The notes below the pieces were generated by a model. The model was not told the origin of the DNA and searched no databases. It saw only the letters and a program-made list of their open reading frames with translations. Below, in pieces: positions 26,471 to 35,333 of a DNA stretch of 64,000 bases. Made by a program: the position numbers and the translations under genes. The stretch comes from Bradyrhizobium sp. CB1015 (GTDB lineage: Bacteria > Pseudomonadota > Alphaproteobacteria > Rhizobiales > Xanthobacteraceae). Within the stretch, counting starts at the first letter, position 1, and each line of letters opens with the position of its first letter. Where the stretch lies: contig NZ_CP104174.1 of assembly GCF_025200925.1 (NCBI RefSeq), positions 6,758,001-6,822,000 on the forward strand, in the 5' to 3' direction.

Positions 26471-26731
26471 TCAAAAATTAGCGGCGACCAGATCGCAAGA
26501 ACCCCTGCTGCCTCGGACGTACACCCTGGCAGCGGCGGCGCATATCACAGCACGATTGGAATCGAATGCGTTCAGGAAACCCGATTCATTGGGGTGAGCG
26601 TCCGGTTGAAGTCGCCTCAGCGCGTCTTCCTCTATGAAAAACGATGCCTCTAGCGCGCTATCGTATCCCCAAAAACGTACGGCATGCCGCGTTCGGTCAT
26701 ATGAACGACTATAATTTGGAAACTCGATCAC
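26471..26731 (-). CDS. DUF1488 family protein (copy 3)
   Basis: 86 residues: MIEFPNYSRSYDRTRHAVRF, WGYDSALEASFFIEEDALRR, AFDSNRAVICAAAARVYVRG, SCDLVAANF. The FPN-x-SRSYD-x-TR-x-AVRFWG-x-DSA start is characteristic of one DUF1488 subgroup. It lies upstream of groES in the same direction (78 bp gap), though a shared transcript is not certain. Function unknown. Confidence 0.75.
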   Translation of the reverse strand: MIEFPNYSRSYDRTRHAVRFWGYDSALEASFFIEEDALRRLQPDAHPNESGFLNAFDSNRAVICAAAARVYVRGSRGSCDLVAANF

Positions 26732-26892
26732 GGTTGGGTCCGATCAAGTTTGCGCAACGGGAAGATATGCTAAAAGCGACCCGACTACGCTAAGCCATAA
26801 ATGGCTACTCTGGAATCGGATTACAACCTCCCCACGACATTTAAGTTACGACCAGCCTCGTTATTCCGCGGAGCGTCACCATATCCCCCATA

Positions 26893-26965
26893 TCACCGCC
26901 CATCCCTGGCTGTTATCGGTGACTGAGAGTGTTGCGCTCCCGCCGTTTTCAAAAGGCGGTCCCAA
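26893..26965 (+). promoter_or_regulatory. Structured leader RNA element, copy H
   Basis: TCACCG (26893-26898) pairs with CGGTGA (26917-26922), then CTGAGAG; core GCTCCCGCC at 26936-26944. CCGCC (26940-26944) pairs with GGCGG (26955-26959), extended by TTT against AAA, closing over the region just before the ATG at 26966. Confidence 0.7.
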
Positions 26966-27073
26966 ATGTCGAATATCGATAGATCCAGTGTTCGTGAGTG
27001 GCTCATACCTCCGGTATTGCTGCCGATCTTTTTCGGGGCGTTGATCGTCGCTGCAATAGTTATTCAGTGGTAG
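26966..27073 (+). CDS. Single-helix membrane miniprotein (family member H)
   Basis: 35 residues, MSNIDRSSVREWLIPPVLLP then a hydrophobic helix ending AAIVIQW. MSN-x-D and REWL[IV]PP are shared with member B 22 kb away, despite opposite orientation and different neighbours. AAAAGGCGG precedes the ATG. Predicted inner-membrane peptide of unknown function. Confidence 0.65.
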   Translation: MSNIDRSSVREWLIPPVLLPIFFGALIVAAIVIQW

Positions 27074-27408
27074 TCCCCTCGGCGGACCCGCGCCCTCGGC
27101 TCAAGCAGACAGCTGGTTGGCTCCGATGAAATGACTAACGAGCTGAATGTCGGGGCGGTCGCAGTTGGTGCGATCCATTCGCAAGGTACGACCGTCACGC
27201 GTACTGCGCTCAATCCAACAGGTGGTCAGCTTGTCCTCGGGGACCGAGCGATCGTTATGCGAAAATCACGAACACCGTCGGGTTACTGATTTCGAGTTTC
27301 TGGAAGATGTTATGAGTGAATGGTGGCGAACGACGTCTCCAACGGACAGCGGAATCCGCCCTTTCCAAATGGAGCAAGGGCGACGGCGATTTAGCAAGCA
27401 ATATCAAT
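27074..27408. other. Intergenic stretch, no supported gene
   Basis: Lies between the miniprotein gene and the tRNA-Gln fragment. No ribosome-site-supported frame or repeat was seen. Confidence 0.45.
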
Positions 27409-27458
27409 TGGCTGGGGCGGGAGAGATCGAACCTCCGAATGGCGGAATCAAAATCCGC
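27409..27458 (-). other. tRNA-Gln(TTG) 3' fragment, probable attachment-site remnant
   Basis: The minus strand reads GCGGATTTTGATTCCGC (anticodon stem-loop, TTG), then CATTCGGAGGTTCGATCTC and TCCCGCCCCAGCCA, the T-arm, acceptor strand and CCA. The D-arm and 5' acceptor strand are absent. A tRNA 3' fragment of about 50 nt that stops in the anticodon arm is the usual footprint of site-specific integration. Confidence 0.7.
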
Positions 27459-27511
27459 ACGATTATGCAGCAGATTCAAGGCGTATTTGGAAAAAATGGG
27501 CGAAATTCGCT

Positions 27512-28468
27512 CTAGTTGTGGAGCCTCAAGAGGTTGTCCTCGGTTAGACCGAGCCTGCTGATCGGCGTTTGAGATCTTATCCCGCCGTGGGGGCGATGCC
27601 AGTTGTATCGATGGAGCCAACGGGGCAACTCCTCTGCGCGGCGGTCGGAGGTGGGATAGGCTTGCGCATAGGCCCACTCCCTGAGCGCGGTCTGGATGAA
27701 GCGTTCGGCCTTGCCATTGGTTTTGGGCGTATAAGGCCTGGTTCGCTTGTGCTTGAGGCCGAGCTCCTGGCAGGCGTCGCGGAAGTCGAAGGCTTTGTAA
27801 CAACTGCCGTTATCGGTCATGACCCGGGTGACGGTGACGCCGAGGCCTTTGTAATAATCAATGGCCGCTTTGAGGAAGGCTACGGCGCTCTCGGCTTTTT
27901 CATCGGGCAAGATCTGGGAGAAGGCGACGCGGGAGTGATCGTCAATGCAGACGTGGACGAATTCCCAGCCGACCCTTCGGTTGTTGCTCTGACCGGTGCG
28001 ATCGCCGGTGATGCGGTGGCCGATCTTGTCGAAGCGGCCGAGCTTTTTGATGTCGATGTGGATCATCTCGCCCGGCGTTTCGCGCTCATAACGGCGCACC
28101 GGCTCGGCCGGCTCCAGGTCGCGTATCCGGTTCAGTCCCAAACGACGCAGAATGCGGCTCACAGTGGCCGTCGATATCTTGAGTTCGACCGCGATCTGCT
28201 TGCCGGTGTGGCGCTGGCGCCGCAAGACCTCAACAGCGGTGCATGTGGCAGGCTCTGTTTGGCTCGGCAGTGAATGAGGTCGTGACGAGCGGTCGCGCAA
28301 GCCATCAACGCCTTCCATGCGGAAACGGCCGACCCATTTGGCAACCGTTTTCGGCGTCGTATTGAACTGGCGCGCCGCGGCTGCTTTGGACAGGCCGAAA
28401 TCCACGACGGCACGAACCATCGCCTCTCGACCTTTCGGTGTCAGGGGAGCATTCTTGTGGGTGTCCAT
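27512..28468 (-). CDS. IS481-family transposase
   Basis: 318 residues from MDTHKNAPLTPKGREAMVRA. An N-terminal helix-turn-helix (GLSKAAAARQFNTTPKTVAK), a second HTH (TGKQIAVELKISTATVSRIL), then the rve core: MIHIDIKKLGRFDKIGHRIT, FVHVCIDDHSRVAFSQIL, VMTDNGSCYKAFDF, TNGKAERFIQTALREWAYA. The C-terminus NLLRLHN ends on a TAG formed by the CTAG target sequence itself, so the stop codon comes from flanking DNA. All catalytic acids present. Confidence 0.9.
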   Translation of the reverse strand: MDTHKNAPLTPKGREAMVRAVVDFGLSKAAAARQFNTTPKTVAKWVGRFRMEGVDGLRDRSSRPHSLPSQTEPATCTAVEVLRRQRHTGKQIAVELKISTATVSRILRRLGLNRIRDLEPAEPVRRYERETPGEMIHIDIKKLGRFDKIGHRITGDRTGQSNNRRVGWEFVHVCIDDHSRVAFSQILPDEKAESAVAFLKAAIDYYKGLGVTVTRVMTDNGSCYKAFDFRDACQELGLKHKRTRPYTPKTNGKAERFIQTALREWAYAQAYPTSDRRAEELPRWLHRYNWHRPHGGIRSQTPISRLGLTEDNLLRLHN

Positions 28469-28551
28469 TCGGTTCTCCGCGAATCGCTGTGGTTTGGCGA
28501 CTTCAGAGTTCCCGGTCAGGGCCGACTGGACAACCTCCTGAAAGACCACAT
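27516..28551 (-). mobile_element. IS481-family insertion sequence
   Basis: Bounded by CTAG at 27512-27515 and 28552-28555. Terminal repeats TGTGGAGCCTCAAGAGGTTG and, inverted from the right, TGTGGTCTTTCAGGAGGTTG. IS481 elements commonly insert at CTAG. The uninterrupted equivalent of this site is seen at 15241-15360. Confidence 0.85.
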
Positions 28552-28686
28552 CTAGTCAGTTCAATAGCTTGGCTGCTGTTTCCGAATGGAAAACAGGGCT
28601 GAGGCATAGGTTGAAGCATGCTCTCACGACCCAAGCGCGGGCGAGGCATGCAGTGCCAGCGAGCACCGACGCGAAGCACCAATCGT

Positions 28687-28796
28687 TCAAATCATCACGA
28701 CAATCTTCCCAACGGACCAACGGCCGGCAGCGCGTTGGATTGCGTCGCCCGCCTCGCGCAGCGTGAACGCGGCGGTGCCCCGGGGACACGGTGCCT
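28687..28796 (-). pseudogene. C-terminal scrap of a zinc-type or quinone oxidoreductase
   Basis: AAFTLREAGDAIQRAAGRWS then VGKIVVMI and stop resembles the last 30 residues of medium-chain dehydrogenase/reductases (L-x-EA-x-DA ... GKIVV). No more of the gene is detectable. Weak evidence. Confidence 0.35.
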
Positions 28797-28836
28797 TGTT
28801 CATGCGAGCCATCGCGCGCTTCTTCCCGCCTTGTGG

Positions 28837-29592
28837 CTAGTGCATGATCTGCTTCAGGAATGCGCGCGTGCGCTGGTGCTTGGGATTCGAGAAGAACTCC
28901 TGAGGCAATCCCTCTTCGACAATGAGGCCGGCGTCCATGAATACCACCCGGTCCGCAACGGTGCGGGCAAATCCCATCTCGTGTGTCACACATACCATGG
29001 TCATTCCCTCGCGTGCGAGCGAGACCATGACGTCGAGCACCTCCTGGACCATTTCTGGATCGAGCGCCGAGGTCGGCTCGTCGAACAGCATGACTTTCGG
29101 CTTCATGCAAAGTGCGCGCGCAATCGCGACGCGCTGCTGCTGTCCGCCCGACAGCTGGCTCGGATATTTGTCCGCATGCTCGGCGATCCGCACCCGCGCC
29201 AGAAACTGCCGCGCCGTTTCTTCGGCCTCCGGCTTGGGGATCTTGCGGATCTTGACTGGCGCGATCATTAGGTTCTGCAGCACAGTGAGATGCGGAAACA
29301 GGTTGAACTGCTGGAACACCATCCCGACATCCCGGCGGACCAGGTCAACGTTCTTGGTGGAGTGGTCAAGCTCCACCCCATTCACGATAATCCTTCCGTC
29401 AAGATGCTCCTCCAGCCGATTAATGCAGCGGATCATGGTCGACTTGCCAGAGCCGGATGGACCACACACCACCACGCGCTCGCCCCGTGCCACGGAAAAA
29501 TCGATACCCTTCAACACTTGGGTCGCGCCGTACCATTTGCTGACGCCCCGCAGATCGATCACGGGGGCTGCGGTTTCAGTGTAGCCGGTCAT
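28837..29592 (-). CDS. Polar amino-acid-type ABC transporter ATP-binding protein
   Basis: 251 residues from [16 protein letters not shown] (GGAG 6 nt upstream; an earlier ATG at 29613 lacks a site). Walker [11 protein letters not shown]-loop [13 protein letters not shown], signature [15 protein letters not shown], Walker [13 protein letters not shown] and the H-loop VTHEMGFAR are all present. The HisP/GlnQ class; energises import with the two permeases at 31382-32734 and the receptor at 32790-33662. Last gene of the operon. Confidence 0.92.
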   Translation of the reverse strand: MTGYTETAAPVIDLRGVSKWYGATQVLKGIDFSVARGERVVVCGPSGSGKSTMIRCINRLEEHLDGRIIVNGVELDHSTKNVDLVRRDVGMVFQQFNLFPHLTVLQNLMIAPVKIRKIPKPEAEETARQFLARVRIAEHADKYPSQLSGGQQQRVAIARALCMKPKVMLFDEPTSALDPEMVQEVLDVMVSLAREGMTMVCVTHEMGFARTVADRVVFMDAGLIVEEGLPQEFFSNPKHQRTRAFLKQIMH

Positions 29593-29609
29593 CGATGTCT
29601 CCGTACCTA

Positions 29610-30386
29610 TCATGCGGCCATCCAGCCACCGTCGACGAGAATGTTCTCTCCGGTGATGAAGGTGGCATCATCGGAAGCCAGAAACAGCGCCGCGTTCGCC
29701 ACGTCGTCGGGCACGCCCAGGCGCGGCATCGGCGTCCTGCTGCTGGAATACTCCATCCATCGCGGCTCCGCCGCACGCCCCGGCTTGCCGGTCACGATTT
29801 TCCCAGGCGCGACGGCATTGCAGACGATATGATCCTTCGCATAGTCCACCGCGATCTGCCGGGTGATGTAGACCACGCCGGACTTCGAAGTACCGTAGGC
29901 GATATCCTCCGGGCAGGCGATCATGCCGTGCTGGGACGAGATATTGACGATCCGTCCGCGTACGCCCTTGTGTGCGTCCTGCCTCAGCATCGTCGCTACC
30001 GCTGCCTTGCTCATCAGGAATACGCCGGTGAGATTGACCGCAAACGCCCGGTTCCACTCCGAAAGGCTGGTCTCGAGCAATGGCTTGCCGATGCCGATGG
30101 CCGCATTGTTGACGAGACCGTCGAGCCGGCCAAACTTCTCCACAGCGAGCGCAACCGCCTGCGCGGTATCGGTCTCGGAGGAGACGTCGGTGCGAATGAA
30201 CTCCGCCTCGTAGCCGTCTGCCCGCAGCCAATCGATGGTCGGCGCGCCGCCTTCGCGAACATCGGTGGTGACATCGGCGAGAACCAGCCGCGCGCCTTCA
30301 GCCGCAAACCGTCGTGCGATGGCGCGCCCGATTCCCGACGAGGCGCCGGTGATCACGATCGACTTGCCGAGCAACCGTCCCGTCAT
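29610..30386 (-). CDS. Short-chain dehydrogenase/reductase
   Basis: 258 residues. NAD(P)-binding [12 protein letters not shown], acidic LADVTTD after beta 2 (NAD preference likely), NNAAIG, catalytic Ser in NISSQHG, YGTSKSG (Y-x-x-x-K) and the C-terminal [12 protein letters not shown]. Cytosolic. Starts within the stop of the upstream epimerase gene (4-nt overlap), so the genes are coupled. Probably oxidises a hydroxy group on the imported substrate; the exact reaction is unknown. Confidence 0.9.
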   Translation of the reverse strand: MTGRLLGKSIVITGASSGIGRAIARRFAAEGARLVLADVTTDVREGGAPTIDWLRADGYEAEFIRTDVSSETDTAQAVALAVEKFGRLDGLVNNAAIGIGKPLLETSLSEWNRAFAVNLTGVFLMSKAAVATMLRQDAHKGVRGRIVNISSQHGMIACPEDIAYGTSKSGVVYITRQIAVDYAKDHIVCNAVAPGKIVTGKPGRAAEPRWMEYSSSRTPMPRLGVPDDVANAALFLASDDATFITGENILVDGGWMAA

Positions 30387-31378
30387 GATGTACCTCCAGA
30401 GGCCGGGCCATCGAGACCCATCCAGGACAGATAATCCGCAGCCGCAGCGTCCACGGGATGGGCCGGGTTGAACCCGGTGTCACGCACGAGATGCGCGATG
30501 CTCATCGGCGCGCGGTCAACAGGTAGGGTGTAGAGGATGCCAGCAGTCTCGCCCGGATCGGCGCAGCGCCACCGGAAATCCGGAAGGCGGCCTGCGAGGG
30601 CGCGGCACCAGTCCTCGAGGTCTGACAGGCAACCGCCACCGACGTGATAGACTGCATGGCGCAGGGCCGCATGCATGGCGACGGCGGCGATGCCGGCGGC
30701 GGCATCGCGCGAGTAGATCCAGTCGGCACGCATCGCGCGCGGCAGCACCGCCTCTCGACCGGACTTGAGCGCCTGCAGGACCTGGTGGTGCGGGCTGAGC
30801 GCATCGCGCACCTCTGTCGGCCATTCCCAGGGACCATAGACCGGGCCGAGCCGGACGATCCGCGTGTCACAGCCGTGGAGATGCGCGATCCTGATCGCCG
30901 CCTGTTCCGCCGCAAGCTTGCTGATACCGTAGAGTGCGGCGGGAGCCGGATGACTGATCTCCTCTTCAAAACAGCCTGAGGGGGCAGGTGCAGAAAACCC
31001 GTAGACGGCAACAGAACTCACCACAACGATACGCTGAATTCCGCCGTGCGCGATCGCGCGCTCCATCAGGCTGACGGTGCCGCCGATATTGATATCGACG
31101 ATCCGGCGAGCGTCCTTGCGTTCGCGCTGCTCGTTCGGTGTCACCGCAGCCGCGTGAACCACGCGGTCGATCGGCGCGGCAGCGAGCGCCGCGTCGAGAT
31201 CGGCTTGGACCGTAACATCGCCGCTGACATAGACCGCGCCCGCAAGCTCGGGGCGCCCGAGCAACTCCGTCGGAGCCGCCGGCAAGTCAAATAGCACGAC
31301 GCGCTGGCCTGCCGCCAGCAAACGCTCCGCCAGCGCAAGTCCGACAAATCCCGCACCACCCGTGATCAGCGTGGCCAT
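30383..31378 (-). CDS. NAD-dependent epimerase/dehydratase family protein
   Basis: 331 residues of the extended SDR type: TGGAGFVGLALAERLLA, DVTVQADLDAAL, VVSSVAVYGFS and YGISKLAAEQ (Y-x-x-x-K). The C-terminal half binds the substrate (RLGPVYGPWEWPTEVRDAL). Family members act on nucleotide sugars or related polyols and lactones. In this operon it sits between the permease and SDR genes with 3-4 nt spacing, suggesting a catabolic role. Confidence 0.88.
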   Translation of the reverse strand: MATLITGGAGFVGLALAERLLAAGQRVVLFDLPAAPTELLGRPELAGAVYVSGDVTVQADLDAALAAAPIDRVVHAAAVTPNEQRERKDARRIVDINIGGTVSLMERAIAHGGIQRIVVVSSVAVYGFSAPAPSGCFEEEISHPAPAALYGISKLAAEQAAIRIAHLHGCDTRIVRLGPVYGPWEWPTEVRDALSPHHQVLQALKSGREAVLPRAMRADWIYSRDAAAGIAAVAMHAALRHAVYHVGGGCLSDLEDWCRALAGRLPDFRWRCADPGETAGILYTLPVDRAPMSIAHLVRDTGFNPAHPVDAAAADYLSWMGLDGPASGGTS

Positions 31379-31381
31379 GGC

Positions 31382-32053
31382 TTACCGTGCCGCAAGGGCC
31401 TGCCGCTCCAGACGCGCGACCCAACGCGCAATCGGATACAGCAAGACGAAGAAGATCACCGCAGCCGCCATCAGCGGCGTCGGATTATAGGTCTGCTCCT
31501 GAGCTACACGCGCCGAGCGCAGAAGCTCAGGCAGCGCGACCAGAGCACCGATCGAGGTGGTCTTGATCAGTTCCAGTGAGTTGCTCGCCAGCGGCGCCAG
31601 CACATTGCGCACGGCCTGCGGCAGCACGATGTAGAGCACGACATGCAGCGACTTGAAGCCTAGCGCGCGTGCCGCCTCGTACTGACCGCGAGGCACGGAT
31701 TCGATTCCGGCGCGAAAAATCTCGCCGTAATAGCCGGAATTGTTGAGCACGATCGCGAGAACGGCGGCAGCAAATCCGCCCAAGGTCAACCCGAGGAACG
31801 GCAGGCCGTAGAATACCAGGATCAGCAGCACGACCACCGGAAACGCCCGGAAGACATCGATGTAGACCAGCAAGGCAACGTTCAGCCAGCGATGATGGAA
31901 GCTGTAGGCCACAGCGATGGACAGGCCCAGCAGGAGGCCGAGCGGCAGCGCCACCAGCGCCAGGGTAACGGTGTAAAGCAGGCCCTGCAGCAGCAGCGGG
32001 TAGACCCGCACCAGCGCGTCTATATCGGCAAAATTGTCCAGCAGCGCTTGCAT
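31382..32053 (-). CDS. Amino-acid ABC transporter permease
   Basis: 223 residues, five predicted membrane helices, with the His/Glu/Gln permease motif EIFRAGIESVPRGQYEAARA and LGFKSLHVVLYIVLPQAVRN (EAA loop). Pairs with 32063-32734 to form the membrane channel. Confidence 0.92.
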   Translation of the reverse strand: MQALLDNFADIDALVRVYPLLLQGLLYTVTLALVALPLGLLLGLSIAVAYSFHHRWLNVALLVYIDVFRAFPVVVLLILVFYGLPFLGLTLGGFAAAVLAIVLNNSGYYGEIFRAGIESVPRGQYEAARALGFKSLHVVLYIVLPQAVRNVLAPLASNSLELIKTTSIGALVALPELLRSARVAQEQTYNPTPLMAAAVIFFVLLYPIARWVARLERQALAAR

Positions 32054-32062
32054 GGCCCTCTC

Positions 32063-32734
32063 TCATCGTCCCTGCGCTGATCGCCGCTCGATCCAGCGGC
32101 TGGCAATCACGAGCGGCAGAAAGAACAGCACGTAGAAGGCCGCCGCGAGCGTCAATGGCGAGGGATTCGCGACCATTGCAGTTACGCTCTGCGCCTGCCC
32201 CAGCGTCTCCGGCAACGACACCGCGGTGCCCAGTGCGGTGCCCTTGCTGATCGAGATCGCTCGGTTGGTCAGAAGCGGCACCGACAGCCGGACGGCCTGA
32301 GGCAGAATGATTTGGAGCAACGTACGCACCCGCCCAAACCCGAGAGCGCTCGCGGCATCCCATTGTCCGCGGGGCACCGCCATGATGGCCGACCAGAATA
32401 TCTCAGTGCTGAACGCCGACAGCACCATCGCCAGCGACAGCACCGTGGTCACGAACGGCGAGAGGGTGAGTCCCAGATACGGCAGGCCGAAATAGATGAA
32501 CACGATGATGACGAGTTGCGGCAGCGTCCGCAATACATCCACGTAAACGACGATCAACGCATTCAACGGCCGCAAATTGGCACAACGCAGCAGCGCGAGC
32601 AGCAGCCCCGTCGCGATGCCGAACAGGATAATCAGCAGCGCTACGGCAACCGTCACGCGAAAGCCCGCCAGCACGTTCGGAAACGCGAGTGCGATGACCT
32701 TCGGATTGAAATAGTACTCGAGAATACGGTCCAT
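32063..32734 (-). CDS. Amino-acid ABC transporter permease
   Basis: 223 residues, five membrane helices, EAA loop AIMAVPRGQWDAASALGFGR then VRTLLQIILPQAVRLSVPLL. Distinct from its neighbour but of the same size, as in HisQ/HisM pairs. Follows the receptor gene by 55 bp. Confidence 0.92.
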   Translation of the reverse strand: MDRILEYYFNPKVIALAFPNVLAGFRVTVAVALLIILFGIATGLLLALLRCANLRPLNALIVVYVDVLRTLPQLVIIVFIYFGLPYLGLTLSPFVTTVLSLAMVLSAFSTEIFWSAIMAVPRGQWDAASALGFGRVRTLLQIILPQAVRLSVPLLTNRAISISKGTALGTAVSLPETLGQAQSVTAMVANPSPLTLAAAFYVLFFLPLVIASRWIERRSAQGR

Positions 32735-32789
32735 CGGCTGTCACCAAATGGCGGCCGGACCGCTCTTGCGATCCGGCCGCGGTGCCCGA

Positions 32790-33662
32790 CTACTTCTTGC
32801 AGGCCGGAACATGGGCGGCCGGCTCGAAGCCCTTGAAGCCGGGAGGCCCGTAGCCGAAATACACGGTCTCGATGGCCGAGCCGGCATCTGGAGTGGCCCC
32901 GTACCACTTCTCATGCAGCTTGCGCAGCCGCCCGTCGAGTTTCATGCATTCGATCACGCTCTCGACCTTGTTGCGATACTCGGTGTCCTCCAGGCGGAAC
33001 GCATAGGCGAAGTTGCGACCGTTGAAGTCCTTGTAGCCGACCTTGATCGCCTTGTTCTGGCTGGCGGCATACACGGTGGTGGGGATTTCGTTCAACGCAG
33101 TGAATGCGCGCCGGGTCAGCACGGCCTGCACGCTGTCCGGAAAGGTGTCGTAACGCTGTACCTCGAACCCATACTTCTCGGCATTCGCGGTTGCCCAGGT
33201 GTCCGAGATGGTGCCGCGGTTCACCGCCACCGCCTTGCCCTTCAGATCGTCAAAGGCCTTCATCTCGTCGACGGTGCGGACCAGAAAGCCGTTTCCGGTG
33301 GTGAACAGCGGCTCGGTATAGAGCATACGCTCGGAGCGTTCGGCCGTCAGGTTCAGCGGGTTAACCAGGAATTCGACCCGCTTGGCAAACAATGCCGCAA
33401 ACAACCCGGAGAAGTTGATGTCCACGATCTCGACCGTCGGACGGCCGAGTTCCTTGCCGATCTCGTTGATCAGGTCCACGCCGAAGCCCTCAGGACCGTT
33501 CGTGCCTCGCACCATCCATGGCGCGACACCGAAATCGGACGCGACGACCAGCGGCTTGTCGGAGGGGTGATCCGCTTCCTGGGCATGAGCCTCGATCCAG
33601 CCTCCCACCTGGACCCCGGCCAGGATCAGCGCGATTGCAAGATGCTTCGATCGGAGCGTCAT
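32790..33662 (-). CDS. ABC transporter periplasmic substrate-binding protein (SBP_bac_3 type)
   Basis: 290 residues from MTLRSKHLAIALILAGVQVG; signal peptide cleaved near EAHAQ-EADH. AAGGA precedes the ATG. FGVAPWMVRGTNGPEGFGVD and LINEIGKELG are the N-lobe ligand region; FAYAFRLEDTEYRNKVESVI is typical of the C-lobe of polar amino-acid receptors. The ligand is not predictable; the neighbouring ureide-type enzymes suggest a nitrogen-rich compound. Confidence 0.9.
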   Translation of the reverse strand: MTLRSKHLAIALILAGVQVGGWIEAHAQEADHPSDKPLVVASDFGVAPWMVRGTNGPEGFGVDLINEIGKELGRPTVEIVDINFSGLFAALFAKRVEFLVNPLNLTAERSERMLYTEPLFTTGNGFLVRTVDEMKAFDDLKGKAVAVNRGTISDTWATANAEKYGFEVQRYDTFPDSVQAVLTRRAFTALNEIPTTVYAASQNKAIKVGYKDFNGRNFAYAFRLEDTEYRNKVESVIECMKLDGRLRKLHEKWYGATPDAGSAIETVYFGYGPPGFKGFEPAAHVPACKK

Positions 33663-33682
33663 CGGTCGGGTCCTTCCATGGG

Positions 33683-34603
33683 TCAAGACTTTCGGGGTTG
33701 TGCAGGATGGGTGGCAATCCAATGCCGGGCAATGTCGAGGCGTCGGCACACCCACACCGCCTCACGCGAGGCGACGTGGTCGAGAAAGCGCGCAAGGCCC
33801 GCGGCGCGGCCCGGATGACCGACGATCCGGGTGTGGAGGCCTACCGACATCATCTTCGGCGCGGTCGCGCCTTCGGCATAGAGCATGTCGAAGGCATCCT
33901 TCAGATAGACGAAGAAGTCGTCGGCGGTCGTCATCGCGCCGCGGATGAACTTGGCGTCGTTGTTGACAAGACCATAGGGGACGACCAGGTGCGGCTTGCC
34001 GACCACCGTGGTCCAGTACGGCAACTCGTCATTGTAGGCGTCGGAATCGTAGAGGAAGCCGCCCTCCTCGGCCACCAGCCGGCGGGTGTTCACTCCGGCG
34101 CCGTAGCGGCAATACCAACCGAGCGGTCGCTCGCCGGTCGTCCGGGCGAGGCTCGCCACTGTCCTGCGGATCCGCTCGCGCTCCTCGTCCTCGCCTAGAT
34201 GTTGATGCCGCTCCCAGCGCCAGCCATGGGCGCACACATCGTATCCTTGCTCGCGGATGGCAGCGGCCGCCTCCGGATTGCGCTCCAGCGCAAGCGCACA
34301 GCCCATGACCGTGGCCGTCATGCCGCGCTCGGAGAGTAACCGGATCAACCGCCAGAAACCGACACGGCTGCCATACTCGAACATCGATTCAGCGGCGAGA
34401 TCGCGCCCTTCAAATCCTCCCCCGCCGCCCTCCGTCAGCGCCGCCTCTGTGACGCCGTCGCCATCGGCAAATGAAGCCTCCGATCCCTCTTCGTAATTGA
34501 CGCAGATGTTGAGCGCGATGCGAGCGCCGCCAGGCCATCTTGGATCCGGCGGGTTGCGTCCGTAGCCGATGAAATCGCGATCCTGGTCGGCTTGCGCGGT
34601 CAT
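33683..34603 (-). CDS. Allantoinase-like polysaccharide-deacetylase family protein (PuuE type)
   Basis: 306 residues. The start DRDFIGYGRNPPDPRWPGGA, then RIALNICVNYEEGSEASFAD, is the signature of PuuE-type cofactor-independent allantoinases and related amidohydrolases in the polysaccharide-deacetylase fold. FEYGSRVGFWRLIRLLSERG and YDVCAHGWRWERHQHLGEDE carry metal- or substrate-site His residues. Acts in the cytosol on a cyclic ureide or related amide. With the ureidoglycolate-lyase-like gene 12 bp upstream it suggests breakdown of allantoin-like compounds. Confidence 0.85.
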   Translation of the reverse strand: MTAQADQDRDFIGYGRNPPDPRWPGGARIALNICVNYEEGSEASFADGDGVTEAALTEGGGGGFEGRDLAAESMFEYGSRVGFWRLIRLLSERGMTATVMGCALALERNPEAAAAIREQGYDVCAHGWRWERHQHLGEDEERERIRRTVASLARTTGERPLGWYCRYGAGVNTRRLVAEEGGFLYDSDAYNDELPYWTTVVGKPHLVVPYGLVNNDAKFIRGAMTTADDFFVYLKDAFDMLYAEGATAPKMMSVGLHTRIVGHPGRAAGLARFLDHVASREAVWVCRRLDIARHWIATHPAQPRKS

Positions 34604-34615
34604 GGTCGTTACCTT

Positions 34616-35122
34616 CTAGGAAGCGGCCGGCGGCATGACGATGGTCACCGTGGCATCGAGACCGAAGAACACATCATCGTCCTGCTGGCCCGTTACACCC
34701 ATCGCCACCGCGAATTCCATGGGGGCGTCAAGCACGGTCATCGGATGATGCCACACATTGCGCGCGTAGGTGACGACCTGATTGGGACCGGCGATGAATC
34801 CGCGCAGCGTCGCCAGGTCAGGATCACCGCCCGACGTCGCTGCGCAGACGACGGCCAGATAGCGCGCGGAGCCGAGCGGCACGAAAGTCTGCGCCGAGTA
34901 GGGGTGCCGCTCCAGTGTGGTCGCCCGCAGCGGGAGCCGTCCGAGCACGGCCGCGCCGCTGATCCAGAGCCGGAATGATTGCGCCTCGTCGGCACAGTTC
35001 AGCATGGTCGGAAGGTAACGCCGCCGCTCACCGGTCGGGCGCAAGACCACATCGCCAAAGGGAGCAAAGGCCTCGGCGGACAGCGGCTCGAGCGAAACCG
35101 TATGCGAAGGACAGGCGATCAT
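34616..35122 (-). CDS. Ureidoglycolate lyase-like protein (AllA family)
   Basis: 168 residues from MIACPSHTVSLEPLSAEAFA. AFAPFGDVVLRPTGERRRYL and ERHPYSAQTFVPLGSARYLA are AllA motifs (cupin-like fold with HP-x-x-Q-x-F-x-P), and FIAGPNQVVTYARNVWHHPM carries the active-site His pair. AllA releases urea and glyoxylate from ureidoglycolate. First structural gene after the GntR regulator. The start is not strongly marked. Confidence 0.85.
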   Translation of the reverse strand: MIACPSHTVSLEPLSAEAFAPFGDVVLRPTGERRRYLPTMLNCADEAQSFRLWISGAAVLGRLPLRATTLERHPYSAQTFVPLGSARYLAVVCAATSGGDPDLATLRGFIAGPNQVVTYARNVWHHPMTVLDAPMEFAVAMGVTGQQDDDVFFGLDATVTIVMPPAAS

Positions 35123-35178
35123 TAAAGCTCTAGCCAGGAAACGATGCAAATAGCATCGCGCGAATTCAGTTATACCAG

Positions 35179-35188
35179 TGGGATACCA
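35179..35188. promoter_or_regulatory. Candidate GntR operator
   Basis: TGGGATACCA, an imperfect palindrome of the TGG-n4-CCA type used by FadR/VanR-group GntR proteins, lies 57 nt upstream of the AllA-like gene. Neighbouring ATACCA repeats occur at about 35172 and 35202. Confidence 0.4.
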
Positions 35189-35333
35189 TTGGAGCTTGGC
35201 GATACCACCTTGTCAAGCGCGCGAGCCGTGACCTCTGCTCACATGAGCAGCAATCTGAAGTGAAAATTCAGGCAGAATGCAGCGCGCCCCGGACAGGCCT
35301 GGCGCCGTTCGGGAAACCTTTCAGTGACGGCGA

